A stretch of 64,000 bases of DNA from the NCBI GenBank assembly GCA_943735955.1, contig OX030970.1, positions 3,293,105 to 3,357,104 of the forward strand, read 5' to 3'. Origin of the DNA: Piscicola geometra. Lineage: Eukaryota; Annelida; Clitellata; Hirudinida; Piscicolidae. Shown piece by piece: positions 1 to 16,653 of the stretch (position 1 is the stretch's first letter; every line of letters starts with the position of its first letter). The notes beneath the pieces are model-generated. The model saw only the letters and a list, made by a program, of their open reading frames with translations. It had not been told where the DNA came from and ran no database searches. Position numbers and translations under genes: made by a program.

Positions 1-3000
1 CCCTCCCATCATCATTATCACGACCCACCACCCCTCCCATCATCATTATCACGACCCACCACCCCTCCCATCATCATTATCACGACCCACCACCCCTCCC
101 ACCATCATTACCACGACCCACCACCCCTCCCATCATCATTACCACGACCCACCACCCCTCCCATCATCATTATCACGACCCACCACCCCCTCCCATCATC
201 ATTATCACGACCCACCAACCCCTCCCATCATCATTACCACGACCCACCACCCCTCCCACCATCATTATCACGACCCACCACCCCTCCCATCATCATTATC
301 ACGACCCACCACCCCTCCCATCATCATTATCACGACCCACCACCCCTCCCATCATCATTATCACGACCCACCACCCCTCCCATCATCATTATCATGACCC
401 ACCACCCCCTCCCATCATCATTATCATGACCCACCACCCCCTCCCATCATCATTATCACGACCCACCACCCCTCCCATCATCATTACCACGACCCACCAC
501 CCCTCCCATCATCATTATCACGACCCACCACCCCCTCCCATCATCATTATCCTGACCCACCACCCCCTCCCATCATCATTACCACGACCCACCACCTCTC
601 CCATCATCATTATCACGACCCACCACCCCTCCCATCATCATTATCACGACCCACCACCCCTCCCCTCCCATCATCATTATCACGACCCACCACCCCCTCC
701 CATCATCATTATCACGACCCACCACCCCTCCCATCATCATTACCACGACCCACCACCCCTCCCATCATCATTACCACGACCCACCACCCCTCCCATCATC
801 ATTACCACGACCCACCACCCCTCCCATCATCATTACCACGACCCACCACCCCTCCCATCATCATTATCACGACCCACCACCCCCTCCCATCATCATTATC
901 ACGACCCACCACCCCCTCCCATCATCATTACCACGACCCACCACCCCTCCCATCATCATTATCACGACCCACCACCCCTCCCATCATCATTACCACGACC
1001 CACCACCCCTCCCATCATCATTATCACGACCCACCACCCCTCCCATCATCATTATCACGACCCACCAACCCCTCCCATCATCATTATCATGACCCACCAC
1101 CCCTCCCATCATCATTATCATGACCCACCACCCCCTCCCATCATCATTACCACGACCCACCACCCCCTCCCATCATCATTATCACGACCCACCACCCCTC
1201 CCATCATCATTATCACGACCCACCACCCCCTCCCTTCCCATCATCATTACCACGACCCACCACCCCTCCCATCATCATTATCACGACCCACCACCCCTCC
1301 CATCATCATTATCACGACCCACCACCCCTCCCATCATCATTATCATGACCCACCAACCCCTCCCACCATCATTATCACGACCCACCACCCCTCCCACCAT
1401 CATTACCACGACCCACCACCCCCTCCCATCATCATTATCACGACCCACCACCCCTCCCATCATCATTACCACGACCCACCACCCCTCCCATCATCATTAC
1501 CACGACCCACCACCCCCTCCCATCATCATTATCATGACCCACCAACCCCTCCCACCATCATTATCACGACCCACCACCCCTCCCATCATCATTATCACGA
1601 CCCACCAACCCCTCCCATCATCATTATCACGACCCACCACCCCTCCCATCATCATTATCACGACCCACCACCCCCTCCCATCATCATTATCACGACCCAC
1701 CACCCCTCCCATCATCATTATCACGACCCACCACCCCCTCCCATCATCATTACCACGACCCACCACCCCTCCCATCATCATTATCACGACCCACCACCCC
1801 TCCCATCATCATTATCATGACCCACCAACCCCTCCCACCATCATTATCACGACCCACCACCCCCTCCCATCATCATTATCACGACCCACCACCCCTCCCA
1901 TCATCATTACCACGACCCACCACCCCTCCCATCATCATTACCACGACCCACCACCCCTCCCATCATCATTACCACGACCCACCACCCCTCCCATCATCAT
2001 TACCACGACCCACCACCCCTCCCATCATCATTACCACGACCCACCACCCCTCCCATCATCATTACCACGACCCACCACCCCTCCCATCATCATTACCACG
2101 ACCCACCACCTCTCCCACCATCATTACCACGACCCACCACCCCTCCCATCATCATTACCACGACCCACCACCCCTCCCATCATCATTACCACGACCCACC
2201 ACCTCTCCCACCATCATTACCACGACCCACCACCCCTCCCACCATCATTACCACGACCCACCACCCCTCCCATCATCATTACCACGACCCACCACCTCTC
2301 CCACCATCATTACCACGACCCACCACCCCCTCTCCCATCATCATTACCACGACCCACCACCCCTCCCATCATCATTACCACGACCCACCACCCCCTCTCC
2401 CATCATCATTACCACGACCCACCACCCCCTCTCCCATCATCATTATCACGACCCACCACCCCCTCTCCCATCATCATTATCACGACCCACCACCCCTCCC
2501 ACCATCATTACCACGACCCACCACCCCTCCCACCATCATTACCACGACCCACCAACCCCTCCCTCATCATCATTATCACGACCCACCACCCCTCCCATCA
2601 TCATTACCACGACCCACCACCCCTCCCATCATCATTACCACGACCCACCACCCCTCCCATCATCATTACCACGACCCACCACCCCCTCTCCCATCATCAT
2701 TACCACGACCCACCACCCCTCCCATCATCATTACCACGACCCACCACCCCTCCCATCATCATTACCACGACCCACCACCCCTCCCATCATCATTACCACG
2801 ACCCACCACCCCTCCCATCATCATTATCACGACCCACCACCCCCTCCCCTCCCATCATCATTATCACGACCCACCACCTCCTCCCATCATCATTACCACG
2901 ACCCACCACCCCTCCCATCATCATTACCACGACCCACCACCCCCTCCCATCATCATTACCACGACCCACCACCCCTCCCATCATCATTATCACGACCCAC

Positions 3001-6000
3001 CACCCCTCCCATCATCATTATCACGACCCACCACCCCTCCCATCATCATTATCACGACCCACCACCCCTCCCATCATCATTACCACGACCCACCACCTCC
3101 TCCCATCATCATTACCACGACCCACCACCCCTCCCATCATCATTACCACGACCCACCACCCCCTCCCATCATCATTACCACGACCCACCACCCCTCCCAT
3201 CATCATTATCACGACCCACCACCCCTCCCATCATCATTATCACGACCCACCACCCCTCCCATCATCATTATCACGACCCACCACCCCCTCCCATCATCAT
3301 TATCACGACCCACCACCCCTCCCATCATCATTATCACGACCCACCACCCCTCCCATCATCATTATCACGACCCACCACCCCTCCCATCATCATTATCACG
3401 ACCCACCACCCCCTCCCATCATCATTATCACGACCCACCACCCCCTCCCATCATCATTATCACGACCCACCACCCCTCCCATCATCATTATCACGACCCA
3501 CCACCCCTCCCATCATCATTATCACGACCCACTACTCCCTCCCATCATCATTATCACGACCCACCACCCCTCCCATCATCATTACCACGACCCACCACCC
3601 CCTCCCATCATCATTACCACGACCCACCACCCCTCCCATCATCATTATCACGACCCACCACCCCCTCCCATCATCATTACCACGACCCACCACCCCTCCC
3701 ATCATCATTATCACGACCCACCACCCCCTCCCATCATCATTATCACGACCCACCACCCCTCCCACCATCATTACCACGACCCACCACCCCTCCCACCATC
3801 ATTACCACGACCCACCAACCCCTCCCTCATCATCATTATCACGACCCACCACCCCTCCCATCATCATTACCACGACCCACCACCCCTCCCATCATCATTA
3901 CCACGACCCACCACCCCTCCCATCATCATTACCACGACCCACCACCCCCCTCTCCCATCATCATTACCACGACCCACCACCCCTCCCATCATCATTACCA
4001 CGACCCACCACCCCTCCCATCATCATTACCACGACCCACCACCCCTCCCATCATCATTACCACGACCCACCACCCCTCCCATCATCATTATCACGACCCA
4101 CCACCCCCTCCCATCATCATTATCACGACCCACCACCCCTCCCATCATCATTATCACGACCCACCACCCCCTCCCCTCCCATCATCATTATCACGACCCA
4201 CCACCTCCTCCCATCATCATTACCACGACCCACCACCCCTCCCATCATCATTACCACGACCCACCACCCCCTCCCATCATCATTACCACGACCCACCACC
4301 CCTCCCATCATCATTATCACGACCCACCACCCCTCCCATCATCATTATCACGACCCACCACCCCTCCCATCATCATTATCACGACCCACCACCCCTCCCA
4401 TCATCATTACCACGACCCACCACCTCCTCCCATCATCATTACCACGACCCACCACCCCTCCCATCATCATTACCACGACCCACCACCCCCTCCCATCATC
4501 ATTACCACGACCCACCACCCCTCCCATCATCATTATCACGACCCACCACCCCTCCCATCATCATTATCACGACCCACCACCCCTCCCATCATCATTATCA
4601 CGACCCACCACCCCCTTCCATCATCATTATCACGACCCACCACCCCTCCCATCATCATTATCACGACCCACCACCCCTCCCATCATCATTATCACGACCC
4701 ACCACCCCTCCCATCATCATTATCACGACCCACCACCCCCTCCCATCATCATTATCACGACCCACCACCCCCTCCCATCATCATTATCACGACCCACCAC
4801 CCCTCCCATCATCATTATCACGACCCACCACCCCTCCCATCATCATTATCACGACCCACTACTCCCTCCCATCATCATTATCACGACCCACCACCCCTCC
4901 CATCATCATTACCACGACCCACCACCCCCTCCCATCATCATTACCACGACCCACCACCCCTCCCATCATCATTATCACGACCCACCACCCCCTCCCATCA
5001 TCATTACCACGACCCACCACCCCTCCCATCATCATTACCACGACCCACCAACCCCTCCCATCATCATTATCACGACCCACCACCCCTCCCATCATCATTA
5101 CCACGACCCACTACCCCTCCCATCATCATTACCACGACCCACCACCCCCTCCCATCATCATTATCACGACCCACCACCCCTCCCATCATCATTATCACGA
5201 CCCACCAACCCCTCCCATCATCATTACCACGACCCACCACCCCTCCCATCATCATTATCACGACCCACCAACCCTTCCCATCATCATTATCATGACCCAC
5301 CACCCCCTCCCATCATCATTACCACGACCCACCACCCCCTCCCATCATCATTACCACGACCCACCACCCCTCCCACCATCATTACCACGACCCACCACCC
5401 CTCCCATCATCATTATCACGACCCACCACCCCCTCCCCTCCCATCATCATTATCACGACCCACCACCCCTCCCATCATCATTATCACGACCCACCTCCCC
5501 TCCCATCATCATTATCACGACCCACCACCCCTCCCATCATCATTATCACGACCCACCAACCCCTCCCATCATCATTATCACGACCCACCACCCCCTCCCA
5601 TCATCATTATCACGACCCACCACCCCTCCCATCATCATTATCACGACCCACCACCCCTCCCATCATCATTATCACGACCCACCACCCCTCCCATCATCAT
5701 TACCACGACCCACCACCCCTCCCATCATCATTATCACGACCCACCACCCCTCCCATCATCATTATCACGACCCACCACCCCCTCCCCTCCCATCATCATT
5801 ATCACGACCCACCAACCCCTCCCATCATCATTATCACGACCCACCACCCCTCCCATCATCATTACCACGACCCACCACCCCTCCCATCATCATTACCACG
5901 ACCCACCACCCCCTCCCATCATCATTATCACGACCCACCAACCCCTCCCATCATCATTATCACGACCCACCACCCCTCCCATCATCATTATCACGACCCA

Positions 6001-9000
6001 CCACCCCCTCCCCTCCCATCATCATTATCACGACCCACCAACCCCTCCCATCATCATTATCACGACCCACCACCCCTCCCATCATCATTACCACGACCCA
6101 CCACCCCTCCCATCATCATTACCACGACCCACCACCCCCTCCCATCATCATTATCACGACCCACCAACCCCTCCCATCATCATTATCACGACCCACCACC
6201 CCCTCCCATCATCATTACCACGACCCACCACCCCTCCCATCATCATTACCACGACCCACCAACCCCTCCCATCATCATTATCACGACCCACCAACCCTCC
6301 CATCATCATTATCACGACCCACCACCCCTCCCATCATCATTATCACGACCCACCAACCCCTCCCATCATCATTACCACGACCCACCACCCCTCCCATCAT
6401 CATTATCACGACCCACCACCCCTCCCATCATCATTATCACGACCCACCACCCCTCCCATCATCATTATCACGACCCACCACCCCTCCCATCATCATTATC
6501 ACGACCCACCACCCCTCCCATCATCATTACCACGACCCACCACCCCTCCCATCATCATTATCACGACCCACCAACCCCTCCCATCATCATTATCACGACC
6601 CACCACCCCCTCCCATCATCATTACCACGACCCACCACCCCTCCCATCATCATTATCACGACCCACCACCCCTCCCATCATCATTACCACGACCCACCAC
6701 CCCCTCCCATCATCATTATCACGACCCACCACCCCTCCCACCATCATTACCACGACCCACCACCCCTCCCCTCCCATCATCATTACCACGACCCACCACC
6801 CCTCCCATCATCATTATCACGACCCACCAACCCCTCCCATCATCATTATCACGACCCACCACCCCTCCCATCATCATTATCACGACCCACCACCCCTCCC
6901 ATCATCATTATCACGACCCACCAACCCCTCCCATCATCATTATCATGACCCACCACCCCCTCCCATCATCATTACCACGACCCACCAACCCCTCCCATCA
7001 TCATTATCATGACCCACCAACCCCTCCCATCATCATTATCACGACCCACCACCCCTCCCATCATCATTACCACGACCCACCACCCCTCCCATCATCATTA
7101 CCACGACCCACCACCCCTCCCATCATCATTATCACGACCCACCACCCCCTCCCCTCCCATCATCATTATCACGACCCACCACCCCCTCCCATCATCATTA
7201 CCACGACCCACCACCCCCTCCCATCATCATTACCACGACCCACCACCCCTCCCATCATCATTACCACGACCCACCACCCCTCCCATCATCATTACCACGA
7301 CCCACCACCCCTCCCATCATCATTACCACGACCCACCACCCCTCCCATCATCATTACCACGACCCACCACCCCTCCCATCATCATTACCACGACCCACCA
7401 CCCCTCCCATCATCATTATCATGACCCACCACCCCTCCCACCATCATTACCACGACCCACCACCCCTCCCACCATCATTACCACGACCCACCACCCCTCC
7501 CATCATCATTACCACGACCCACCACCCCCTCCCATCATCATTACCACGACCCACCACCCCTCCCATCATCATTACCACGACCCACCACCCCTCCCATCAT
7601 CATTACCACGACCCACCACCCCCTCTCCCATCATCATTACCACGACCCACCACCCCCTCTCCCATCATCATTATCACGACCCACTACCCCCTCTCCCATC
7701 ATCATTATCACGACCCACCACCCCTCCCACCATCATTACCACGACCCACCACCCCTCCCACCATCATTACCACGACCCACCACCCCTCCCATCATCATTA
7801 CCACGACCCACCACCCCTCCCACCATCATTACCACGACCCACCACCCCTCCCATCATCATTACCACGACCCACCACCCCCTCCCCTCCCATCATCATTAT
7901 CACGACCCACCAACCCCTCCCATCATCATTACCACGACCCACCACCCCCTCCCACCATCATTACCACGACCCACCACCCCTCCCATCATCATTACCACGA
8001 CCCACCACCCCTCCCATCATCATTACCACGACCCACCACCCCCTCTCCCATCATCATTACCACGACCCACCACCCCTCCCATCATCATTACCACGACCCA
8101 CCACCCCCTCTCCCATCATCATTACCACGACCCACCACCCCCTCTCCCATCATCATTATCACGACCCACCACCCCCTCTCCCATCATCATTATCACGACC
8201 CACCACCCCCTCTCCCATCATCATTATCACGACCCACCACCCCTCCCACCATCATTACCACGACCCACCACCCCTCCCACCATCATTACCACGACCCACC
8301 ACCCCTCCCATCATCATTACCACGACCCACCACCCCTCCCACCATCATTACCACGACCCACCACCCCTCCCATCATCATTACCACGACCCACCACCTCTC
8401 CCATCATCATTACCACGACCCACCACCCCTCCCATCATCATTACCACGACCCACCACCCCTCCCATCATCATTACCACGACCCACCACCCCCTCCCCTCC
8501 CATCATCATTATCACGACCCACCACCCCTCCCATCATCATTACCACGACCCACCACCCCTCCCATCATCATTATCACGACCCACCACCCCTCCCATCATC
8601 ATTATCATGACCCACCACCCCTCCCATCATCATTACCACGACCCACCCCCTCTCCCATCATCATTATCACGACCCACCACCCCCTCCCATCATCATTACC
8701 ACGACCCACCACCCCTCCCATCATCATTATCACGACCCACCACCCCCTCCCCTCCCATCATCATTATCACGACCCACCACCCCTCCCATCATCATTACCA
8801 CGACCCACCACCCCTCCCATCATCATTATCACGACCCACCACCCCTCCCATCATCATTATCACGACCCACCACCCCCTCCCCTCCCATCATCATTATCAC
8901 GACCCACCACCCCCTCCCATCATCATTATCACGACCCACCACCCCTCCCATCATCATTATCACGACCCACCACCCCTCCCATCATCATTACCACGACCCA

Positions 9001-12000
9001 CCACCCCCTCTCCCATCATCATTATCACGACCCACCACCCCCTCCCATCATCATTATCACGACCCACCACCCCTCCCATCATCATTACCACGACCCACCA
9101 CCCCTCCCATCATCATTATCACGACCCACCACCCCTCCCATCATCATTATCACGACCCACCACCCCCTCCCCTCCCATCATCATTATCACGACCCACCAC
9201 CCCTCCCACCATCATTATCACGACCCACCACCCCTCCCATCATCATTATCACGACCCACCACCCCCTCCCATCATCATTATCACGACCCACCACCCCTCC
9301 CATCATCATTATCACGACCCACCAACCCCTCCCATCATCATTATCACGACCCACCACCCCTCCCATCATCATTACCACGACCCACCACCCCTCCCATCAT
9401 CATTATCACGACCCACCACCCCTCCCATCATCATTACCACGACCCACTACCCCCCTCTCCCATCATCATTACCACGACCCACCACCCCTCCCATCATCAT
9501 TATCACGACCCACCAACCCCTCCCATCATCATTATCACGACCCACCACCCCCTCCCATCATCATTACCACGACCCACCACCCCTCCCATCATCATTATCA
9601 CGACCCACCACCCCCTCCCCTCCCATCATCATTATCACGACCCACCACCCCCTCCCATCATCATTATCACGACCCACCACCCCTCCCATCATCATTATCA
9701 CGACCCACCACCCCTCCCATCATCATTATCACGACCCACCAACCCCCTCCCATCATCATTATCACGACCCACCACCCCTCCCATCATCATTACCACGACC
9801 CACCACCCCTCCCATCATCATTACCACGACCCACCACCCCTCCCATCATCATTATCACGACCCACCACCCCCTCCCCTCCCATCATCATTATCACGACCC
9901 ACCAACCCCTCCCATCATCATTATCACGACCCACCACCCCCTCCCATCATCATTATCACGACCCACTACCCCTCCCATCATCATTATCATGACCCACCAC
10001 CCCCTCCCATCATCATTATCACGACCCACCACCCCTCCCATCATCATTACCACGACCCACCACCCCCTCCCATCATCATTACCACGACCCACCACCCCCT
10101 CCCATCATCATTACCACGACCCACCACCCCTCCCATCATCATTATCACGACCCACCACCCCTCCCATCATCATTACCACGACCCACCACCCCCTCCCATC
10201 ATCATTACCACGACCCACCACCCCTCCCATCATCATTATCACGACCCACCACCCCTCCCATCATCTTTACCACGACCCACCAACCCCTCCCATCATCATT
10301 ATCACGACCCACCACCCCTCCCATCATCATTACCACGACCCACCACCCCTCCCATCATCATTACCACGACCCACCACCCCTCCCATCATCATTATCACGA
10401 CCCACCACCCCCTCCCCTCCCATCATCATTATCACGACCCACCACCCCCTCCCATCATCATTACCACGACCCACCACCCCCTCCCATCATCATTACCACG
10501 ACCCACCACCCCTCCCATCATCATTACCACGACCCACCACCCCTCCCATCATCATTACCACGACCCACCACCCCTCCCATCATCATTACCACGACCCACC
10601 ACCCCTCCCATCATCATTACCACGACCCACCACCCCTCCCATCATCATTACCACGACCCACCACCCCTCCCATCATCATTATCATGACCCACCACCCCTC
10701 CCACCATCATTACCACGACCCACCACCCCTCCCATCATCATTACCACGACCCACCACCCCTCCCATCATCATTACCACGACCCACCACCCCCTCTCCCAT
10801 CATCATTACCACGACCCACCACCCCCTCTCCCATCATCATTATCACGACCCACTACCCCCTCTCCCATCATCATTATCACGACCCACCACCCCTCCCACC
10901 ATCATTACCACGACCCACCACCCCTCCCACCATCATTACCACGACCCACCACCCCTCCCATCATCATTACCACGACCCACCACCCCTCCCACCATCATTA
11001 CCACGACCCACCACCCCTCCCATCATCATTACCACGACCCACCACCTCTCCCATCATCATTACCACGACCCACCACCCCTCCCATCATCATTACCACGAC
11101 CCACCACCCCCTCCCCTCCCATCATCATTATCACGACCCACCAACCCCTCCCATCATCATTACCACGACCCACCACCCCCTCCCACCATCATTACCACGA
11201 CCCACCACCCCTCCCATCATCATTACCACGACCCACCACCCCTCCCATCATCATTACCACGACCCACCACCCCCTCTCCCATCATCATTACCACGACCCA
11301 CCACCCCTCCCATCATCATTACCACGACCCACCACCCCCTCTCCCATCATCATTACCACGACCCACCACCCCCTCTCCCATCATCATTATCACGACCCAC
11401 CACCCCCTCTCCCATCATCATTATCACGACCCACCACCCCCTCTCCCATCATCATTATCACGACCCACCACCCCTCCCACCATCATTACCACGACCCACC
11501 ACCCCTCCCACCATCATTACCACGACCCACCACCCCTCCCATCATCATTACCACGACCCACCACCCCTCCCACCATCATTACCACGACCCACCACCCCTC
11601 CCATCATCATTACCACGACCCACCACCTCTCCCATCATCATTACCACGACCCACCACCCCTCCCATCATCATTACCACGACCCACCACCCCTCCCATCAT
11701 CATTACCACGACCCACCACCCCCTCCCCTCCCATCATCATTATCACGACCCACCACCCCTCCCATCATCATTACCACGACCCACCACCTCTCCCATCATC
11801 ATTACCACGACCCACCACCCCTCCCATCATCATTACCACGACCCACCACCCCTCCCATCATCATTACCACGACCCACCACCCCCTCCCCTCCCATCATCA
11901 TTATCACGACCCACCACCCCTCCCATCATCATTACCACGACCCACCACCCCTCCCATCATCATTATCACGACCCACCACCCCTCCCATCATCATTACCAC

Positions 12001-15000
12001 GACCCACTACCCCCTCTCCCATCATCATTACCACGACCCACCACCCCTCCCATCATCATTATCACGACCCACCAACCCCTCCCATCATCATTATCACGAC
12101 CCACCACCCCCTCCCATCATCATTACCACGACCCACCACCCCTCCCATCATCATTATCACGACCCACCACCCCCTCCCCTCCCATCATCATTATCACGAC
12201 CCACCACCCCCTCCCATCATCATTATCACGACCCACCACCCCTCCCATCATCATTATCACGACCCACCACCCCTCCCATCATCATTATCACGACCCACCA
12301 ACCCCCTCCCATCATCATTATCACGACCCACCACCCCTCCCATCATCATTACCACGACCCACCACCCCTCCCATCATCATTACCACGACCCACCACCCCT
12401 CCCATCATCATTATCACGACCCACCACCCCCTCCCCTCCCATCATCATTATCACGACCCACCAACCCCTCCCATCATCATTATCACGACCCACCACCCCC
12501 TCCCATCATCATTATCACGACCCACTACCCCTCCCATCATCATTATCATGACCCACCACCCCCTCCCATCATCATTATCACGACCCACCACCCCTCCCAT
12601 CATCATTACCACGACCCACCACCCCCTCCCATCATCATTACCACGACCCACCACCCCCTCCCATCATCATTACCACGACCCACCACCCCTCCCATCATCA
12701 TTATCACGACCCACCACCCCTCCCATCATCATTACCACGACCCACCACCCCCTCCCATCATCATTACCACGACCCACCACCCCTCCCATCATCATTATCA
12801 CGACCCACCACCCCTCCCATCATCATTACCACGACCCACCAACCCCTCCCATCATCATTATCACGACCCACCACCCCTCCCATCATCATTACCACGACCC
12901 ACCACCCCTCCCATCATCATTACCACGACCCACCACCCCTCCCATCATCATTATCACGACCCACCACCCCCTCCCCTCCCATCATCATTATCACGACCCA
13001 CCACCCCCTCCCATCATCATTACCACGACCCACCACCCCCTCCCATCATCATTACCACGACCCACCACCCCTCCCATCATCATTACCACGACCCACCACC
13101 CCTCCCATCATCATTACCACGACCCACCACCCCTCCCATCATCATTACCACGACCCACCACCCCTCCCATCATCATTACCACGACCCACCACCCCTCCCA
13201 TCATCATTACCACGACCCACCACCCCTCCCATCATCATTATCATGACCCACCACCCCTCCCACCATCATTACCACGACCCACCACCCCTCCCACCATCAT
13301 TACCACGACCCACCACCCCTCCCATCATCATTACCACGACCCACCACCCCCTCCCATCATCATTACCACGACCCACCACCCCTCCCATCATCATTACCAC
13401 GACCCACCACCCCTCCCATCATCATTACCACGACCCACCACCCCCTCTCCCATCATCATTACCACGACCCACCACCCCCTCTCCCATCATCATTATCACG
13501 ACCCACTACCCCCTCTCCCATCATCATTATCACGACCCACCACCCCTCCCACCATCATTACCACGACCCACCACCCCTCCCACCATCATTACCACGACCC
13601 ACCACCCCTCCCATCATCATTACCACGACCCACCACCCCTCCCACCATCATTACCACGACCCACCACCCCTCCCATCATCATTACCACGACCCACCACCT
13701 CTCCCATCATCATTACCACGACCCACCACCCCTCCCATCATCATTACCACGACCCACCACCCCCTCCCCTCCCATCATCATTATCACGACCCACCAACCC
13801 CTCCCATCATCATTACCACGACCCACCACCCCCTCCCACCATCATTACCACGACCCACCACCCCTCCCATCATCATTACCACGACCCACCACCCCTCCCA
13901 TCATCATTACCACGACCCACCACCCCCTCTCCCATCATCATTACCACGACCCACCACCCCTCCCATCATCATTACCACGACCCACCACCCCCTCTCCCAT
14001 CATCATTACCACGACCCACCACCCCCTCTCCCATCATCATTATCACGACCCACCACCCCCTCTCCCATCATCATTATCACGACCCACCACCCCCTCTCCC
14101 ATCATCATTATCACGACCCACCACCCCTCCCACCATCATTACCACGACCCACCACCCCTCCCACCATCATTACCACGACCCACCACCCCTCCCATCATCA
14201 TTACCACGACCCACCACCCCTCCCACCATCATTACCACGACCCACCACCCCTCCCATCATCATTACCACGACCCACCACCTCTCCCATCATCATTACCAC
14301 GACCCACCACCCCTCCCATCATCATTACCACGACCCACCACCCCTCCCATCATCATTACCACGACCCACCACCCCCTCCCCTCCCATCATCATTATCACG
14401 ACCCACCACCCCTCCCATCATCATTACCACGACCCACCACCCCTCCCATCATCATTATCACGACCCACCACCCCTCCCATCATCATTATCATGACCCACC
14501 ACCCCTCCCATCATCATTACCACGACCCACCCCCTCTCCCATCATCATTATCACGACCCACCACCCCCTCCCATCATCATTACCACGACCCACCACCCCT
14601 CCCATCATCATTATCACGACCCACCACCCCCTCCCCTCCCATCATCATTATCACGACCCACCACCCCTCCCATCATCATTACCACGACCCACCACCCCTC
14701 CCATCATCATTATCACGACCCACCACCCCTCCCATCATCATTATCACGACCCACCACCCCCTCCCCTCCCATCATCATTATCACGACCCACCACCCCCTC
14801 CCATCATCATTATCACGACCCACCACCCCTCCCATCATCATTATCACGACCCACCACCCCTCCCATCATCATTACCACGACCCACCACCCCCTCTCCCAT
14901 CATCATTATCACGACCCACCACCCCTCCCACCATCATTACCACGACCCACCACCCCTCCCATCATCATTATCACGACCCACCACCCCTCCCATCATCATT

Positions 15001-16540
15001 ACCACGACCCACCACCCCTCCCATCATCATTATCACGACCCACCACCCCTCCCATCATCATTATCACGACCCACCACCCCCTCCCCTCCCATCATCATTA
15101 TCACGACCCACCACCCCTCCCACCATCATTATCACGACCCACCACCCCTCCCATCATCATTATCACGACCCACCACCCCTCCCATCATCATTACCACGAC
15201 CCACCACCCCTCCCATCATCATTATCACGACCCACCACCCCTCCCATCATCATTACCACGACCCACTACCCCCTCTCCCATCATCATTACCACGACCCAC
15301 CACCCCTCCCATCATCATTATCACGACCCACCAACCCCTCCCATCATCATTATCACGACCCACCACCCCCTCCCATCATCATTACCACGACCCACCACCC
15401 CTCCCATCATCATTATCACGACCCACCACCCCCTCCCCTCCCATCATCATTATCACGACCCACCACCCCTCCCATCATCATTATCACGACCCACCACCCC
15501 TCCCATCATCATTATCACGACCCACCACCCCTCCCATCATCATTATCACGACCCACCAACCCCCTCCCATCATCATTATCACGACCCACCACCCCTCCCA
15601 TCATCATTACCACGACCCACCACCCCTCCCATCATCATTACCACGACCCACCACCCCTCCCATCATCATTATCACGACCCACCACCCCCTCCCCTCCCAT
15701 CATCATTATCACGACCCACCAACCCCTCCCATCATCATTATCACGACCCACCACCCCCTCCCATCATCATTATCACGACCCACTACCCCTCCCATCATCA
15801 TTATCATGACCCACCACCCCCTCCCATCATCATTATCACGACCCACCACCCCTCCCATCATCATTACCACGACCCACCACCCCCTCCCATCATCATTACC
15901 ACGACCCACCACCCCCTCCCATCATCATTACCACGACCCACCACCCCTCCCATCATCATTATCACGACCCACCACCCCTCCCATCATCATTACCACGACC
16001 CACCACCCCCTCCCATCATCATTACCACGACCCACCACCCCTCCCATCATCATTATCACGACCCACCACCCCTCCCATCATCATTACCACGACCCACCAC
16101 CCCCTCCCATCATCATTACCACGACCCACCACCCCTCCCCTCCCATCATCATTATCACGACCCACCACCCCTCCCATCATCATTACCACGACCCACCACC
16201 CCCTCCCATCATCATTACCACGACCCACCACCCCTCCCATCATCATTATCACGACCCACCACCCCTCCCATCATCATTACCACGACCCACCACCCCCTCC
16301 CATCATCATTATCACGACCCACCACCCCTCCCATCATCATTAACACGACCCACCACCCCCTCCCATCATCATTACCACGACCCACCACCCCTCCCATCAT
16401 CATTATCACGACCCACCAACCCCTCCCATCATCATTATCACGACCCACCACCCCTCCCATCATCATTATCACGACCCACCACCCCTCCCATCATCATTAT
16501 CATGACCCACCACCCCCTCCCCTCCCATCATCATCATCAT
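1..16540 (+). repeat. 16.5 kb minisatellite of ~31 bp units inside a DNAJC10 intron
   Basis: A continuous tandem array fills this interval and runs off the left edge. Each unit reads CCCCTCCCATCATCATTA followed by TCACGACCCACCA, about 31 bp, so about 530 copies are visible. Variation is confined to a few sites: TAT or TAC before CACG, CATCATCATT or CACCATCATT, four or five C (or CTC) before TCCC, CCAAC for CCACC, and ATCATGACC for ATCACGACC. The plus strand has essentially one G per unit, in a CpG. No unit contains a stop codon in the usual variants, and 31 is not divisible by three, so all plus frames stay open for thousands of codons. That openness is a by-product of composition, not coding. 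The array ends seven bases before a DNAJC10 exon and supplies its pyrimidine-rich acceptor context. Confidence 0.97.
7421..16502 (+). repeat. higher-order duplicated blocks within the minisatellite
   Basis: Long stretches of the array repeat with the same order of unit variants. The junction ATCATGACCC followed by a CACCATCATT unit occurs at about 7421, 10684 and 13244, giving offsets of about 3.26 and 2.56 kb. A second distinctive block appears at about 9892, 12451 and 15709, with the same two offsets in the other order. Inside the left half, the stretch at 2793-3777 recurs at about 4123-5104 (offset about 1.33 kb). The array has therefore grown by copying kilobase blocks as well as single units. 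Confidence 0.8.
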
Positions 16541-16547
16541 GACGCAG

Positions 16548-16653
16548 GGGCTACAATGGCTGGCACAGGGACGCCCACTCATTGAGGGCTTGGACCTTCT
16601 CCCTACTGCCATCGAAGGCTTACAATTTAGACATGCAAGTGTTCACCTATAAG
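16548..16653 (+). CDS. DNAJC10: DNAJC10 exon: linker before the last thioredoxin domain
   Basis: The acceptor GACGCAG lies directly at the end of the minisatellite, and the donor is AAG|GTGGGT. The exon starts with one base of a split codon and reads [17 protein letters not shown]..., matching the YNGW-R-A-SLR-W stretch of vertebrate ERdj5. The conserved reading frame, not the ATG seen in another frame at 16555, defines the exon. Confidence 0.88.

Noticed and set aside
1..16540. CRISPR-like regular array
   Set aside because: Units are contiguous with no unique spacers, and the context is a spliced animal gene.
426..16542. Very long plus-strand frames rich in Pro, His, Ile and Ser
   Set aside because: They are open because the ~31 bp minisatellite has no stop codons in any plus frame. 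Overlapping frames give the same low-complexity protein out of register, and the stretch lies in an intron of DNAJC10.
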